In this document: one piece after another, positions 47,291-58,544 of the stretch
How positions within the stretch are numbered: the first letter of the stretch is position 1
Layout of the letters: each line of letters begins with the position of its first letter
The notes under the pieces: generated by a model
Databases searched by the model: none
The model's input: the letters and a program-made list of their open reading frames with translations, nothing else
What the model was told of the DNA's origin: nothing
Translations under genes and position numbers: made by a program
NCBI GenBank assembly: GCA_949316495.1
Contig: OX439012.1
Location: 6,805,549 to 6,869,548 of the forward strand
Direction of reading: 5' to 3'
Length of the DNA: 64,000 nt
Origin: Amphiduros pacificus
Taxonomy: Eukaryota > Annelida > Polychaeta > Phyllodocida > Hesionidae

Positions 47291-48059
47291 GAACTTTCTA
47301 ATCTTATATGGACAAGTTACTCATTAAAAAAAGAATCTTAATTGACTGTTTCTTAATATTCAATTATCAACAGCTCCAGAATGATTACTCCAAATTATCA
47401 AGATAAAAAATGAGGCCATTGCACGAATCTTCAGTTTCATATTAGGAGGTTAAGTACCTCTATTGATTAACCCATACCACACAATTGGAACAATTAGGTC
47501 ATGTCATGACCCTGCATGACCCCATTTGTTCTTGACCACAAAGATGATTGGCCCCATTTGGTAACCCTAACTTATAACATGGGTTTTGGTTGGCCAGTCC
47601 ATGTTTTAGACAGTACCTGACACTTTGTGTGTTGAGAGCTGGAGTTTGCTTGATGCCATGTCAGAATACGCTTCCTGGCTGTCTGTGTAATAATTACAAT
47701 GACACATGTAACAATCTAGTTAGCAACAATTATATGTTCACTATTGCATGATGGGAATACTTGCCATGTTTGGAATATTGAAAATCTAAACATAACTTTT
47801 ACAATCTTTTTTTACAAATTACTTTTCAGGTGTTTTTTTGTTTGCATTGATGATCTTCTCTGCACAATTAAGCTAGATCAGGTCATATATTAATAAACTT
47901 GTCACCAGAAATCAATGCCCTTCTCTTTTCAAATAGTTTGTAGGGATCTTTCTTTTGTGTTATCACATAGACATGATCACAAATCAAGGCCTTTAATAAC
48001 CAGTCATGGAGCAGAGGCTGAAGACATCTCAGTAATTGTTCTTCATCTGGCTCATTCAT
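47291..48059. other. Unique sequence, no gene seen
   Basis: Contains the odd palindrome GGTCATGTCATGACC at 47497-47511. Nothing else recognised. Confidence 0.4.
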
Positions 48060-48158
48060 ACAACATGACCAAAACTAAAAGTTTCAAATGGGAATCCAAC
48101 CCTAGCCACAAGTTTGGAAGGAGATATCTTGCCAACTGAGCTATTTCCCATCTGTATC
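48060..48158 (-). mobile_element. tRNA-derived SINE head or tRNA pseudogene
   Basis: On the minus strand TAGCTCAGTTGGCAAG is a strong tRNA D-arm and A box. About 35 bases on, GGTTGGATTCC is a B box with one change from GGTTCGATTCC. The acceptor stem does not pair well and the anticodon arm is imperfect, so a functional tRNA is unlikely. Pol III-type SINE origin is inferred. It lies directly beside the 30-bp array. Confidence 0.65.
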
Positions 48159-48171
48159 ACAGAGGTAAAAC

Positions 48172-48538
48172 AGTACCATACAGGAGGGGTACACCCATTA
48201 TGGTACCATACAGGAGGGGTACATCCATTATGGTACCATACAGGAGGGGTACATCCATTATGGTACCATACAGGAGGGGTACACCCATTATGGTACCATA
48301 CAGGAGGGGTACATCCATTATGGTACCATACAGGAGGGGTACATCCATTATGGTACCATACAGGAGGGTACACCTATTATGGTACCATACAGGAGGGGTA
48401 CACCCATCATGGTACCATACAGGAGGGGTACACCCATTATGGTACCATACAGGAGGGGTACATCCATTATGGTACCATACAGGAGGGTACACCTATTATG
48501 GTACCATACAGGAGGGGTACATCCATTATGGTACCATA
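48172..48538. repeat. Minisatellite, 30-bp unit
   Basis: 12 copies of ggtaccatacaggaggggta plus catccattat, each with the palindrome GGTACC. A 29-bp variant lacking one G shifts the frame. An (AT)n run follows at 48537-48554. Frames to 156 codons are repeat-derived. Confidence 0.97.
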
Positions 48539-48555
48539 TACATATATATATATAG

Positions 48556-48830
48556 TGGTATATCCAGCCAAACTTCAGGAATGACAGGAACAATATATAT
48601 TCATTAAGTTAAATGACTAGGACTAAGAAACCTCATGAATGATGCAGCATAACCACACTCATAAGCCTTGTGCCACAAGTTGTGGATTATAAAATTCAGT
48701 CACAAACCTGATGAATGATATAACACAGTCATGCAAATCTGATGAATGATACAGTACAGTCAATGACATGTAATACTACATAAACATGACTCGCTTTACT
48801 CATGCAGTCTCCAGAACTGAAAAGTCATAG
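48556..48830. other. Unique sequence, no gene seen
   Basis: Short spacer between arrays. Confidence 0.5.
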
Positions 48831-48834
48831 ATTA

Positions 48835-50035
48835 GAACTCAGACCTTAGAAATTAGAATTCAGAGCTCAGTACTTGGAGCTCAGAACTGACAACTCAGTA
48901 CTTGGAGCTCAGAACTAACAACTCAGTACTTGGAGCTCAGAACTAACAACTCAGTACTTGGAGCTCAGAACTGACAACTCGGGACTTGGAGCTCAGAACT
49001 GACAACTCAGTACTTGGAGCTCAGAACTAACAACTCAGTACTTGGAGCTCAGACCTAAAAACTCAGCACTTGGAGCTCAGAATTTGGGTACAGGACTTAG
49101 AGCTTCGAAATATGAACTCAGAACTTACAACTCGGGACTTGGAGCTCAGAACTAACAACTCAGCACTTGGAGCTCAGAACTAATAACTCAGTCCTTGGAG
49201 CTCAGAATTTGGGTACAGGACTTAGAGCTTCGAAATATGAACTCAGAACTTACAACTCGGGACTTGGAGCTCAGAACTTTTAAGCCCAGAACTCAGGACT
49301 TGGAGCTCAGAACTTTAAGCTCAGAAATCAGGACTTGGAGCTCAGAACATTAAAGGGATTAATCACCAATTCTACAAATCGGTGAAATTGAAAGCTTAGC
49401 CACATATGAACATCATGACAAATTAAAATTATTATAGAGTAATGATTTAAGTTACTATAAAACATAAGAGTTGCACTCCCAGCACAGGTCTGTCTGAGCC
49501 ATAAGCTGCACGTGACAGGTAAACACGGGTAGCGTGAACTTTGTTTGACCTCAATTGAGGCTCAAAGCAGGGTAGCACTGTTTGACGTCATTCTGGCACT
49601 ATTCAAAGGACAATAACTTTGATGTCATAATGATTTTGCCATACTCTTTTGACGTCATTTTACCTTTCAGTGCCTCTATGGTCACACTCCACATAAAAAT
49701 GACGCCAAGAAAGAAGTGTGCTTTCATAAAGGGGCAATAGATTAGGGTCTTATTAAAATAGAATTAACAGGCAAACATGGGGATGCATCAATAAAATAGA
49801 AAATAGACAACAAAATAGACATCATTTATCACCAATATGTGAATTTTAAACATTTTTTTCAAAATCGGTACTTAATCCCTTTAAGCTCAGAAATCAGGAC
49901 TTGGAGCTCAGAACTTTAAGCTCAGAAATCAGGACTTGGAGCTCAGAACTTTAAGCTCAGAAATCAGGACTTGGAGCTCAGAACTTTAAGCTCAGAAACT
50001 TGGGATTTACACCTCAGAACTGAGAACAGACTTAG
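48835..50035. repeat. Minisatellite, ~28-bp unit, split by a MITE
   Basis: Copies of acttggagctcagaactaac plus aactcagt, each with GAGCTC. The array stops at 49350 and resumes at 49881 in the same register. The gap is the 527-bp element at 49354-49880. The right side uses a ctttaagctcagaaatcagg variant that is also present left of the insertion. Confidence 0.97.
49354..49880. mobile_element. TTAA-flanked MITE, copy 1
   Basis: Ends AGGGATTAATCACC and GGTACTTAATCCCT, flanked by TTAA on both sides. Neighbouring array units show the empty site ctttaagctcag. The interior has cacgtgacaggtaaacacgg and two TGACGTCA-like words. No coding capacity. TTAA targets are used by piggyBac and Kolobok; the AGGG terminus fits Kolobok better in my view. 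Confidence 0.9.
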
Positions 50036-50100
50036 AACATAGAACTCATTTGCCTGAAGTGACGTTTGATTACTCATCTTCAAAATTTCAAATATAAACA

Positions 50101-50415
50101 ATGGCTGATTTCAATGCACAAAAAACGTGTACTACTACAATGCAAAATGAAAACTGGACCTCCAATCTAAAGCTATTGTCAGTTTGCCCCGAGTGCCTCA
50201 TTGCCATTGATCAATCCTCATCCCAGCCAGAGGCCCAAGCTGATCCATCTCCGTCCCAAAACAGAACAAAACGTGCATTGATCGCGTTAATTCACCCAAT
50301 CCTTACAAAAAATGTCTCTAAAATATGTGGGAACATCTTACCTCGTTTTTGCCATCGTACCAATATATGTGAGTATAGGAGCATTAAAACTTTAATGAAA
50401 ACACGACATAACTAA
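50101..50415 (+). CDS. Uncertain open frame, possible first exon
   Basis: 104 codons from an ATG in good context (aacaATGG). Protein-like stretches are LKLLSVCPECLIAIDQ and SSQPEAQADPSPSQNR. A donor-like ATAT|GTGAGTATAGG lies near 50370. No homologous family is recognised, and AT-rich DNA of this size yields a few such frames by chance. Confidence 0.25.
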   Translation: MADFNAQKTCTTTMQNENWTSNLKLLSVCPECLIAIDQSSSQPEAQADPSPSQNRTKRALIALIHPILTKNVSKICGNILPRFCHRTNICEYRSIKTLMKTRHN

Positions 50416-50950
50416 TTCTTGACGCTGATTTATATGAAGCTTGCCTCTGGGCCTAGTTAAATGATTCTAGTGCAAAGGTATCTGTAACTCCAGGCCTAAT
50501 TCTTTGCATATTATATATTTTTGGCTTTATGGTCTACATTATTTTTACTATATCAATACTGACCCAATTAAAGGTGTAAATTTTATGCTCTGTTAGTGCA
50601 AAGTGGTCGGGTCTCGTAAAGGGAGCTTTAGCTTTTTACTTGGCCCCTGCAGCCATCCAGCCAATAAAATCACATTGGGGGGTTAATCTGTCCTTTACAA
50701 ATAATTTATACACGATCAAAAATCTGTGGGAAAATATGCTGTTATACAAAACAACTAATTCTTAATAAAGAAATATGTTCATGGGAAAGCACATCTTTCC
50801 AAAAAAGATTAAGATATCATATATACATGTACATGTAGATAAAATGGCCTGTGCTGACACCTGGTGTAGAGGTATGCAATTGTTATTTTCTTCCTGTATC
50901 TGTACTGACAAACATGATTTTCTATGACATCACACATACATGTACATGTA
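50416..50950. other. AT-rich unique sequence
   Basis: No supported feature. Confidence 0.45.
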
Positions 50951-50954
50951 CATG

Positions 50955-52012
50955 TATATGGCACTATATCACACCATATACCTGTGACACTATATCTATC
51001 ACACCATATACCTGTGGCACTATATCACACCATATACCTGTGACACTATATCTATCACACCATATACCTGTGGCATTATATCACATCATGTACCTGTGGC
51101 ACTATATCTATCACACCATGTACCTGTGGCACTATATCTATCACACCATATACCTGTGACATTATATCTATCACATCATGTACCTGTGACATTATATCTA
51201 TCACACCATGTACCTGTGGCACTATATCTATCACACCATGTACATGTGGCACTATATCTATCACATCATGTACCTGTGGCACTATATCTATCACACCATG
51301 TACCTGTGGCACTATATCTATCACATCATGTACCTGTGGCACTATATCTATCACATCATGTACCCGTGACATTATATCTATCACACCATATACCTGTGGC
51401 ACTATATCTATCACACCATATACCTGTGGCACTATATCTATCACATCATGTACCTGTGGCACTATATCTATCACATCATGTACCTGTGGCACTATATCTA
51501 TCACACCATGTACCTGTGACATTATATCTATCACACCATGTACTTGTGACATTATATCTATCACACCATGTACCTGTGGCATTATATCTATCACATCATA
51601 TACCTGTGACATTATATCTATCACATCATGTACCTGTGACATTATATCTATCACACCATATACCTGTGGCACTATATCTATCACACCATATACCTGTGGC
51701 ACTATATCTATCACATCATGTACCTGTGACATTATATCTATCACACCATGTACCTGTGGCATTATATCTATCACACCATATACCTGTGACATTATATCTA
51801 TCACATCATGTACCTGTGACATTATATCTATCACACCATATACCTGTGGCACTATATCACATCATGTACCTGTGGCACTATATCTATCACATCATGTACC
51901 TGTGGCACTATATCACACCATATACCTGTGGCACTATATCTATCACACCATATACCTGTGGCACAATATCTATCACACCATATATCTGGCACTTTCTACC
52001 ATATCATATACC
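50955..52012. repeat. Minisatellite, 30-bp unit
   Basis: About 36 copies of acctgtggcactatatctat plus cacatcatgt, with gac/ggc and cata/catg subtypes and a 22-23-bp short form at both edges. Thirty is a multiple of three, so a plus frame of 380 codons and a minus frame of 258 codons are open. They are not genes. The plus frame runs on across the 52.1-kb exon only by chance. Confidence 0.97.
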
Positions 52013-52013
52013 T

Positions 52014-52049
52014 GTCAAATCAAATCAAATCAAATCAAATCAAATCAAA
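52014..52049. repeat. (CAAAT)n pentanucleotide run
   Basis: Seven copies of caaat between the 30-bp array and a unique exon-like segment. It may be the tail of a retroposon. Confidence 0.9.
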
Positions 52050-52074
52050 GCTTATAATAAGGGTGGTGCTTTAC

Positions 52075-52142
52075 CTTGGTGGCGGCTGCCTTCTCCAGAC
52101 TCTTACATCGTGAACTCTGACATCCTCGCACCAGACTCCTCT
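52075..52142 (-). CDS. Candidate internal exon
   Basis: Near-textbook borders on the minus strand: acceptor tttttgtgatttcag and donor CCACCAAG|GTAAAG. In one frame it reads RSLVRGCQSSRCKSLEKAAA then TK and ends in phase 0. A second frame (GVWCEDVRVHDVRVWRRQPP) is also open and would leave two bases. That second phase could join an acceptor just before the ATG of gene A exon 1. So it may be an upstream exon of gene A or belong to another gene. Confidence 0.45.
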
Positions 52143-52440
52143 CTGAAATCACAAAAATCAACACTTTATATCTTGCATTTTTTACCATTTAAAAAGATGA
52201 TTAAGTTTGTTTTAAGGTTGATTTTGTTGTTGTTTTGAATTAAGTCTATTGGATATTGGTTTAGAATGCAACCTCATTTTAGGTATAAAAGTTTGGTCCA
52301 CTGTTGAAAATGACAATGAAAAGATGACCAGTAGTCAGTATGGTCAGTTCCAACCAAACTTGAATTGTTCAACTTCTATGAAATCTAATATTTAAAATAC
52401 CCATAAGTTAAAAAATGGCAACTGGCTATCATCCTGAAGT
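52143..52440. other. AT-rich unique sequence
   Basis: Would be intron if the 52.1-kb exon is real. Nothing else seen. Confidence 0.45.
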
Positions 52441-52449
52441 CAGTGTTTG

Positions 52450-52945
52450 CCGTCATGACCAGCGGTCAGTGACTGTCTCATACCTCCAGACCCCAGCATT
52501 AGAACCAGCTCTCTGCACCTGTCATGATGACCAGCGGTCAGTGACTGTCTCATACCTACAGACCCCAGCATTATAACCAGCTCTCTGCACCTGTCTGATA
52601 CCTTCCCTGATGACCAGCGGTCAGTGACTGTCTCATACCTCCAGACCCCAGCATCAGAACCAGCTCTCTGCACCTGTCTGATACCTTACCTGATGACCAG
52701 CGGTCAGTGACTGTCTCATACCTACAGACCCCAGCATTAGAACCAGCTCTCTGCTTCTGTCTGATACCTTCCCCGATGACCAGCGGTCAGTGACTGATTC
52801 ATACCTACAGACCCCATCATTAGAACCAGCTCTCTGCACCTGTCTGACACCTTCCCTGATGACCAGTGGTCAGTGACTGTCTCACACCTACATGTACAGA
52901 CCCCAGCATTAGAATCATGCCTTGATGACCAGTGGTCAGTATTTT
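52450..52945. repeat. Tandem repeat, 83-bp unit
   Basis: gaccagcggtcagtgactg recurs at about 52457, 52528, 52612, 52695, 52778 and 52861. The first period is shortened to 71 bp. Each unit has TGACC-agc-GGTCA, an everted pair of half-sites. Confidence 0.95.
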
Positions 52946-53019
52946 CTGGACGATCAGTGATTGCCTCCATAGTGGCTATAGCATTTAACATCTTGCATAA
53001 GAGAGTATTTTATAACTGA

Positions 53020-53290
53020 GAATGGAGCCTCACTTTACAATAGTCAATCTGAGGTTCTATCTGCACTGATCTATGTGCATACCAGCGGAGATGACCATTC
53101 ATGAGAGAGCAATGAGGCAATAGTCAATCTGAGGTTCTATCTGCTGAGATGACCGATGGTCAGTGTCTGCTGAGATGACCATTCATGAGAGAGCAATGAG
53201 GCAATAGTCAATCTGAGGTTCTATCTGCTGAGATGACCGGTGGTCAGTGTCTGCTGAGATGACCATTCATGAGAGAGCAATGAGGCGCTC
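53020..53290. repeat. Tandem repeat, 84-bp unit
   Basis: gagatgaccattcatgagag recurs at about 53088, 53172 and 53256 with caatagtcaatctgaggttc between. It shares ggtcagtg with the preceding 83-bp array. Confidence 0.9.
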
Positions 53291-54904
53291 TTGACACTAG
53301 ATAATCTTGACACCTGAGGATTCTTTACATGCATTTCATAACTTGTCTGGAGGTCATAAAACATCAAGAGTTTGAGACAAACATCTATATGGTCATGCCT
53401 AAATATGACTAAATATGGTCATGCATGGTCAATCCATGACCTCATGTGGTAACGTACAACTGTTGCCTGGCAACACAACATCATGTGTGACACAATATTG
53501 TCAACCAATGGCTTTGCATGACCTCATTTGTTCATGTTTAAACGTGACCAAATAGGTGTTTGGCCCCAACTGTTGATGTCCTGCAGTCAAGTCAACTTGG
53601 ACACGATAAATATCCAAGTTACTTGTTCATGAAAGATGTAGATATACATGCAGAGTAATATGGGACTAGACTCCTGAATCTTGGAATATTTGATGTGTTT
53701 AATGTGTTGAGTTTTTGTGGCAGTCAAATTGATGCAAATCCAAAATTTCTTAACTAAATGTAAAAAATAAAATCTACAAATGCAAACTTACAAAAAACAT
53801 TGAAAATGTTTGAAACTAAGGAACACTAGAATATATTCATTCACATGATTTTAATAATTTAAGAATTTGTTACCTTTTATAAAAAAATTATACTGAGTAA
53901 TTAATAAGTAAATAACATTAGTTTTGGTGGAGCAGTTTATTTTTTTCTTAGTTTATTTAGTTGTGTGCTTATTAAAAAAACAAATAGCTGGTTATATACA
54001 TGTATTTTAAAGCAACAATATTCCTCTACCACATTTATTTAGATGTGACGGCTGCAGCAGATTTCACTTAAACATTAAAACAAGCTCAGATGGCAGAATT
54101 TGTGGAGGAATTGAATTCTCAATATCACAGAGATGTTAACCCTTGCAATGGAATGTTAATATTTGTTACAAGTCTCGCACACTTGAGTCAGAAGTGACAG
54201 GATTTATCTCAACATTTGATGCAGATCAATATTATAAATATCCCACTGAGAGGAAAATAACACTAAAAGATAAATACTCTTTCATAAACTCCTACATTCT
54301 GTTCATTTCCAAATATGTTTGATTGCAAACCAAAAGATTCAGAAATGTTTCAGAAAAAATATGTTGCAATGTATATATGCAACATATATATTCTTAAGAT
54401 CTTTTTCCACTTTCAGCCTTTCTAATGTTTTTCAAAAATTCAAAGTTGCTGCCTTTCTTGACTGCTACCATCCCGTATGAACATTTTTTTATGCTGTGGG
54501 GGTCCATTTATCGATGGAGGGGGTTGTAACTCAGTCAACTTCCTTTTACTTTGACAAACAAATTCTTTATCTTAAAAAATTCTAAACTGGCTCTTTTAGA
54601 TTATTGTGCTAAATGATATTAAACAAGCCAGTCATCACCATCTACACAAAGAGACAACATTTGATTTTGTTATTATTCTCCTGGCAAGTGTCATAAATCT
54701 TGACACACATACAATATGTAATATTTCTGGGTCAAAGGTCGAGGATGCACTTGACCTGATTGTTGACAAGGTCATTAACTATCAACACTTCAGCTCTTTC
54801 ATCACCACTTAATATCTTTATACAGTGAACAATATACAGGGATGGAGCAGAAAGTTACTTCATAAAATCACCTCTCACATTAAACAAACTCAAGTTGAAT
54901 GATA
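53291..54904. other. AT-rich unique sequence, no gene seen
   Basis: A hairpin-forming aatatgttgcaatgtatata...tgcaacatat lies at about 54358-54389. Several ggtcatg words occur at 53390-53430. No supported exon. Confidence 0.45.
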
Positions 54905-56400
54905 AATACACTTAGTGAATGAATCTATTTAAATGATTAGATATAGTGAATTAAAATCTATCTTAACTGACAAATAAACATAATGAATCTTCAGTGATAG
55001 ATATAATGAAAGAATAGTTAAAGTGAATGAATCTATCTTCAGTGATGAATAAATAAAATGAATGATATGATAAATACTGTATACCGAGAAAAATTCGCGC
55101 CTAGTTATTTTCGCGCCATCGCCGACTAAGACAGGTTCGCGCCGTTTTATTTTCGCGAATTTTGGATTTCTAGTACATAATATTATCACAAATTACGCTT
55201 TGCAGGTCGAGAACAGAACAAAACAAACAATTTCGAAACACTTTGTTTTGACTTTGTTCTCACTGATTCCAATTATCAGCGTTCACAGTTTTGCATTTCG
55301 TCTTTGTTTCCACTGCTTTGAGTCGTGTCTTCCCTTTTTGGCAGAAATGCTTTCACACGTGGATCGATCTTAATTGCGTTTTAAATGATAAATAAAGGTA
55401 TATACATAATATTATCACAAATTACGCTTTGCAGGACGAGAACAGAACAAAACCATCCATTATTGCGCAATACATTAACTATCGTTTTCGTGCTAAAAAC
55501 AAGAGCCTCTTCCCGTCACTTCCGCCTTTCAAAATTGCGACCACGTGTTGCGTTGAGTCGTGTCTTCCCTTCTTGACAGAAATGCCTTCACACGTGGATC
55601 GATTTTAATTGCGTTTTAAATGATAAATAAAGGTATTTACCCAATATTATCACAAATTATGCTCTGCAGGTCGAGAATTTATCCATGAAGTAAAACGTAA
55701 ATATCATGTACGTGACGTCGCGTCCGCAACACGAGGAGAAGCCAGGGATCCATCATTGCGCAATATATTAATATTTCAATGCGTGTTGATAGACTCCAAT
55801 TGTTTTCGCGCCAAAAATAAGAGCTTGTCCCCGTCACTCCCGCTTTTTAACATGACGACCTCATATTGCGTAATGCATCTTCAATTTCGCGTCCATTTAA
55901 TTTCGCGAATGACGTCCTGGCGCGAATTAACGCGAAAATAAAAAGGTCGCGAAAATTTGTCTGTATACAGTAATCAATCTTAAAGGGAATGAATCTATCT
56001 CAAAAGATAATAGAATGATATAGTGGGTGAATTTAACTTAAATGATGGATATAGTGAATGAATCTATCTTAAATGATAATAGATATAGTGAATGAATCTA
56101 TCTTAAGTGATTACAAATAGAGTGAATGTATCTATCTTAAATGATAATAGATATATGGTGAATGAATCTATCTTAAATGATTACAAATAGAGTGAATGTA
56201 TCTATCTTAAATGATTATAGATATAGCAAATGAATCAATCTCAAATAATTACAGATATTGTGAATGAATTTTCTAAATGATTAGATAATAGTGAATGAAT
56301 CTCTCTTAAATGATCAACAGATAGTGAATGAATTTATTTCAAAGGAAGAATAGACAAAGTGAATGAATCTATCTTAAATGATAAACAGATAAATTTATCT
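54905..56400. repeat. AT-rich tandem repeat, ~37-42-bp unit, split by a transposon
   Basis: Copies of gtgaatgaatctatcttaaa plus tgataatagatata run at 54905-55074 and resume at 55973-56400. The element at 55077-55970 interrupts the array. Confidence 0.85.
55077..55970. mobile_element. TA-flanked non-autonomous DNA transposon with TTCGCG ends
   Basis: 894 bp. The left end is CTGTATACCGAGAAAAATTC and the right end (minus strand) is CTGTATACAGACAAATTTTC, both followed by GCG, with TA at 55075-55076 and 55971-55972. The interior (about 55180-55880) is clearly the same sequence as the body of the element at 29463-31740 (for example tcactgattccaattatcag and gagtcgtgtcttccc). No transposase. GC-rich ends contrast with the AT-rich host array. 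Confidence 0.85.
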
Positions 56401-57213
56401 GACAAAAGATAAACAGAAAAAAAAGTTATTCCATGTTAATTAATCCATAAAAAGATAAAAATCATCATCAACACCATCAGTGAGATAATAAATGATTTGA
56501 CTGCATTCATCATCATCAACTTTTACTATTTTACCACCACACTTCAAATCATACTTAGCATACAAATGGCATCGCATCGCTTTATATTTTGGATCATATT
56601 ATTCTGCATTTTTTTATCTTACGTAATACCCATCCTACTGACTCCTCCTTCCTGCCCCTGACCTTATTTCCTGACCAATCAAATGCCAGAATTTCTTCCA
56701 TTGTATGTCATAAGCAGCTTATGTCTTGCATTATGTTTCATTTGCATCATGGGATAGGAATAATACCAGTAATATCGTAGTGGTCTATAAAATTAGAAAT
56801 TTGAAAGTTTAACCGAACTGATACATTTCACCAAGCAACTGTCCCTTGCGTCTAACTTAACTTTCATTTTCTGATTTATTTTTATCACAGACATTTAACA
56901 TCATTGTATATATAATTATCGTTCCATGTATTAAATATCCAAGATGGGAGAGGACTTCCAAACATATTGCACTAACAGACCAAAGACGTTCATCAAATTC
57001 TAAATCCTGTGACCTTGAAAAATTGGGCAAGGTCATATTTGAAAATATGAATTTCAGGACTTATGGGGTGGACGTGTGGTTAAGAAATGATGAGACTGGA
57101 ACTAAAACAGCTAATAAAATCAGTGAAATGTTTATGCTAAGTTTATATGGATAGTGGACGGCAAAAACGGAGGAAGACACAGAGATAATCTGTTACTGAA
57201 CTCCCTGCAGTGA
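56401..57213. other. AT-rich unique sequence
   Basis: A minus-strand donor-like TTAC|GTAAGA near 56612 lacks a convincing frame. Nothing else seen. Confidence 0.45.
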
Positions 57214-57217
57214 TTAA

Positions 57218-57748
57218 AGGTATTAAGCACCAATTCTGTTTTCTTGGTTTTGCAACAGTATATATACATATGAACACCATGACGTATTAAAGTCTGACAT
57301 CGAGCAACAGGAAAAGTTGCTACAAGACATATAAGTTGCACAGTCTGTGTTAGATTTTCTCAGCCTATGGCTGCACGTGACGGGTAAACACGGGTAGTGT
57401 GAACTTTATTTGACCTCAATTGAGGCTCAAAGTAGGGTAGCACTGTTTGACGTCATTTTGGTACTAATCAAAAGACAATACATTTCATGACGTCATAAGC
57501 ATATTGCCATGCTCTTATGACGTCATTTTACCTTTCAGTGCCTCTATGATGACACTCCACATGAAAATGACGCCAAGAAAGGAGTGTGCTTTCATTAGGG
57601 GCCTATATATTAGGTTCATGTTCAAATAGGTTTTACAGACAATGACGGGGATGCATTTTTCAAAAAGTTTATGGCCATGAAAGACAAATACATTTATCAC
57701 CAATATGTGAATTTTAAACGTTTTTTTCAAAATCGGTGCTTAATCCCT
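57218..57748. mobile_element. TTAA-flanked MITE, copy 2
   Basis: 531 bp, ends AGGTATTAAGCACC and GGTGCTTAATCCCT, with TTAA on both sides. It matches copy 1 over most of its length in the same orientation (gtgaactttatttgacctca; gtgcctctatgatgacactc). Small indels separate the two copies. Confidence 0.9.
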
Positions 57749-58089
57749 TTAAGCATGTTAAGCAGTGGGAAACCATAAAGGAGTGAGCATTTACAATATG
57801 TCAAACGGGCAAACCCTATAAACTTACAAATCGGGCAAATGTGCAAAATGTTTACGAAATGGTTTGCTCATTGGTTTACCAAATGAGCAAACCAAAAGAA
57901 TAGCAAAATGGATCATGAGCTACTAGTATCTGCAAACTAAATGAACAGAATAGGTTTAATCTCCGCCATGCGTCTTTATCTAGTATTATAATCGTATATG
58001 ACAGAAGTGACATTTGACACTGCTTTGATCAAACAATTTCAGCACTATCTTAGCTTTATAAATTCCTCTGAAATGGATAAAGCTATTTA
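57749..58089. other. Unique sequence with a small palindrome
   Basis: tggtttgctcattggtttaccaaatgagcaaacca at about 57864-57898 is an inverted repeat. The 83-codon frame at 57998-58249 runs into the next MITE and is not called. Confidence 0.5.
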
Positions 58090-58542
58090 CAGTGACCGGC
58101 AGCCAAATCCGGACACTTTCATGTTTTTCACTCCCGATTTTCACAAAACCTTTCATAACTGGATAAAAACTGCTCACGTCAATAGAAGATCGTCAGTCTT
58201 AAATTCGTGTAGAGTAAACATGATACCCGTTCAATATTTACAGAATTAAGAGGATATTCATGCATTCAGCAAACCGGCAAACTGTCCGAGTTTCCATTGA
58301 GTTATACGGTAATCTTGGTCACGTCACCACTTCTGACGTCATTTGACAGTGACTCAATCATTCGTGCCGTGAAAACAAATAAAAACTTATAGCGTTTTGA
58401 AAGGAATAGGAATTACAAGATGACGTGTGAGGCACAATATTCAGCTCAATTGCAATTAGTACAGCACAGTTTTACTCGATATTTGACCGAGTTAAAAATG
58501 TCCGAGTTTAATCTGCCGGTTTCGGACAGTTGCCGGTCACTG
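58090..58542. mobile_element. TA-flanked MITE, CAGTGACCGGCA ends
   Basis: 453 bp with perfect 12-base inverted termini CAGTGACCGGCA and TA on both sides (58088-58089 and 58543-58544). Subterminal ggaca/tgtcc words are also inverted. The TA target and CAGT end fit a Tc1/mariner-type MITE, by inference. The interior has TGACGTCA. Confidence 0.8.
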
Positions 58543-58544
58543 TA

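Noticed and set aside
48060-48158. Functional tRNA gene
   Set aside because: The A and B boxes are good, but the acceptor stem does not pair and the B box has a change at a conserved C.
51096-52238. 380-codon plus-strand frame
   Set aside because: It is the 30-bp repeat read through into unique DNA; the unique tail is better explained as a minus-strand exon.
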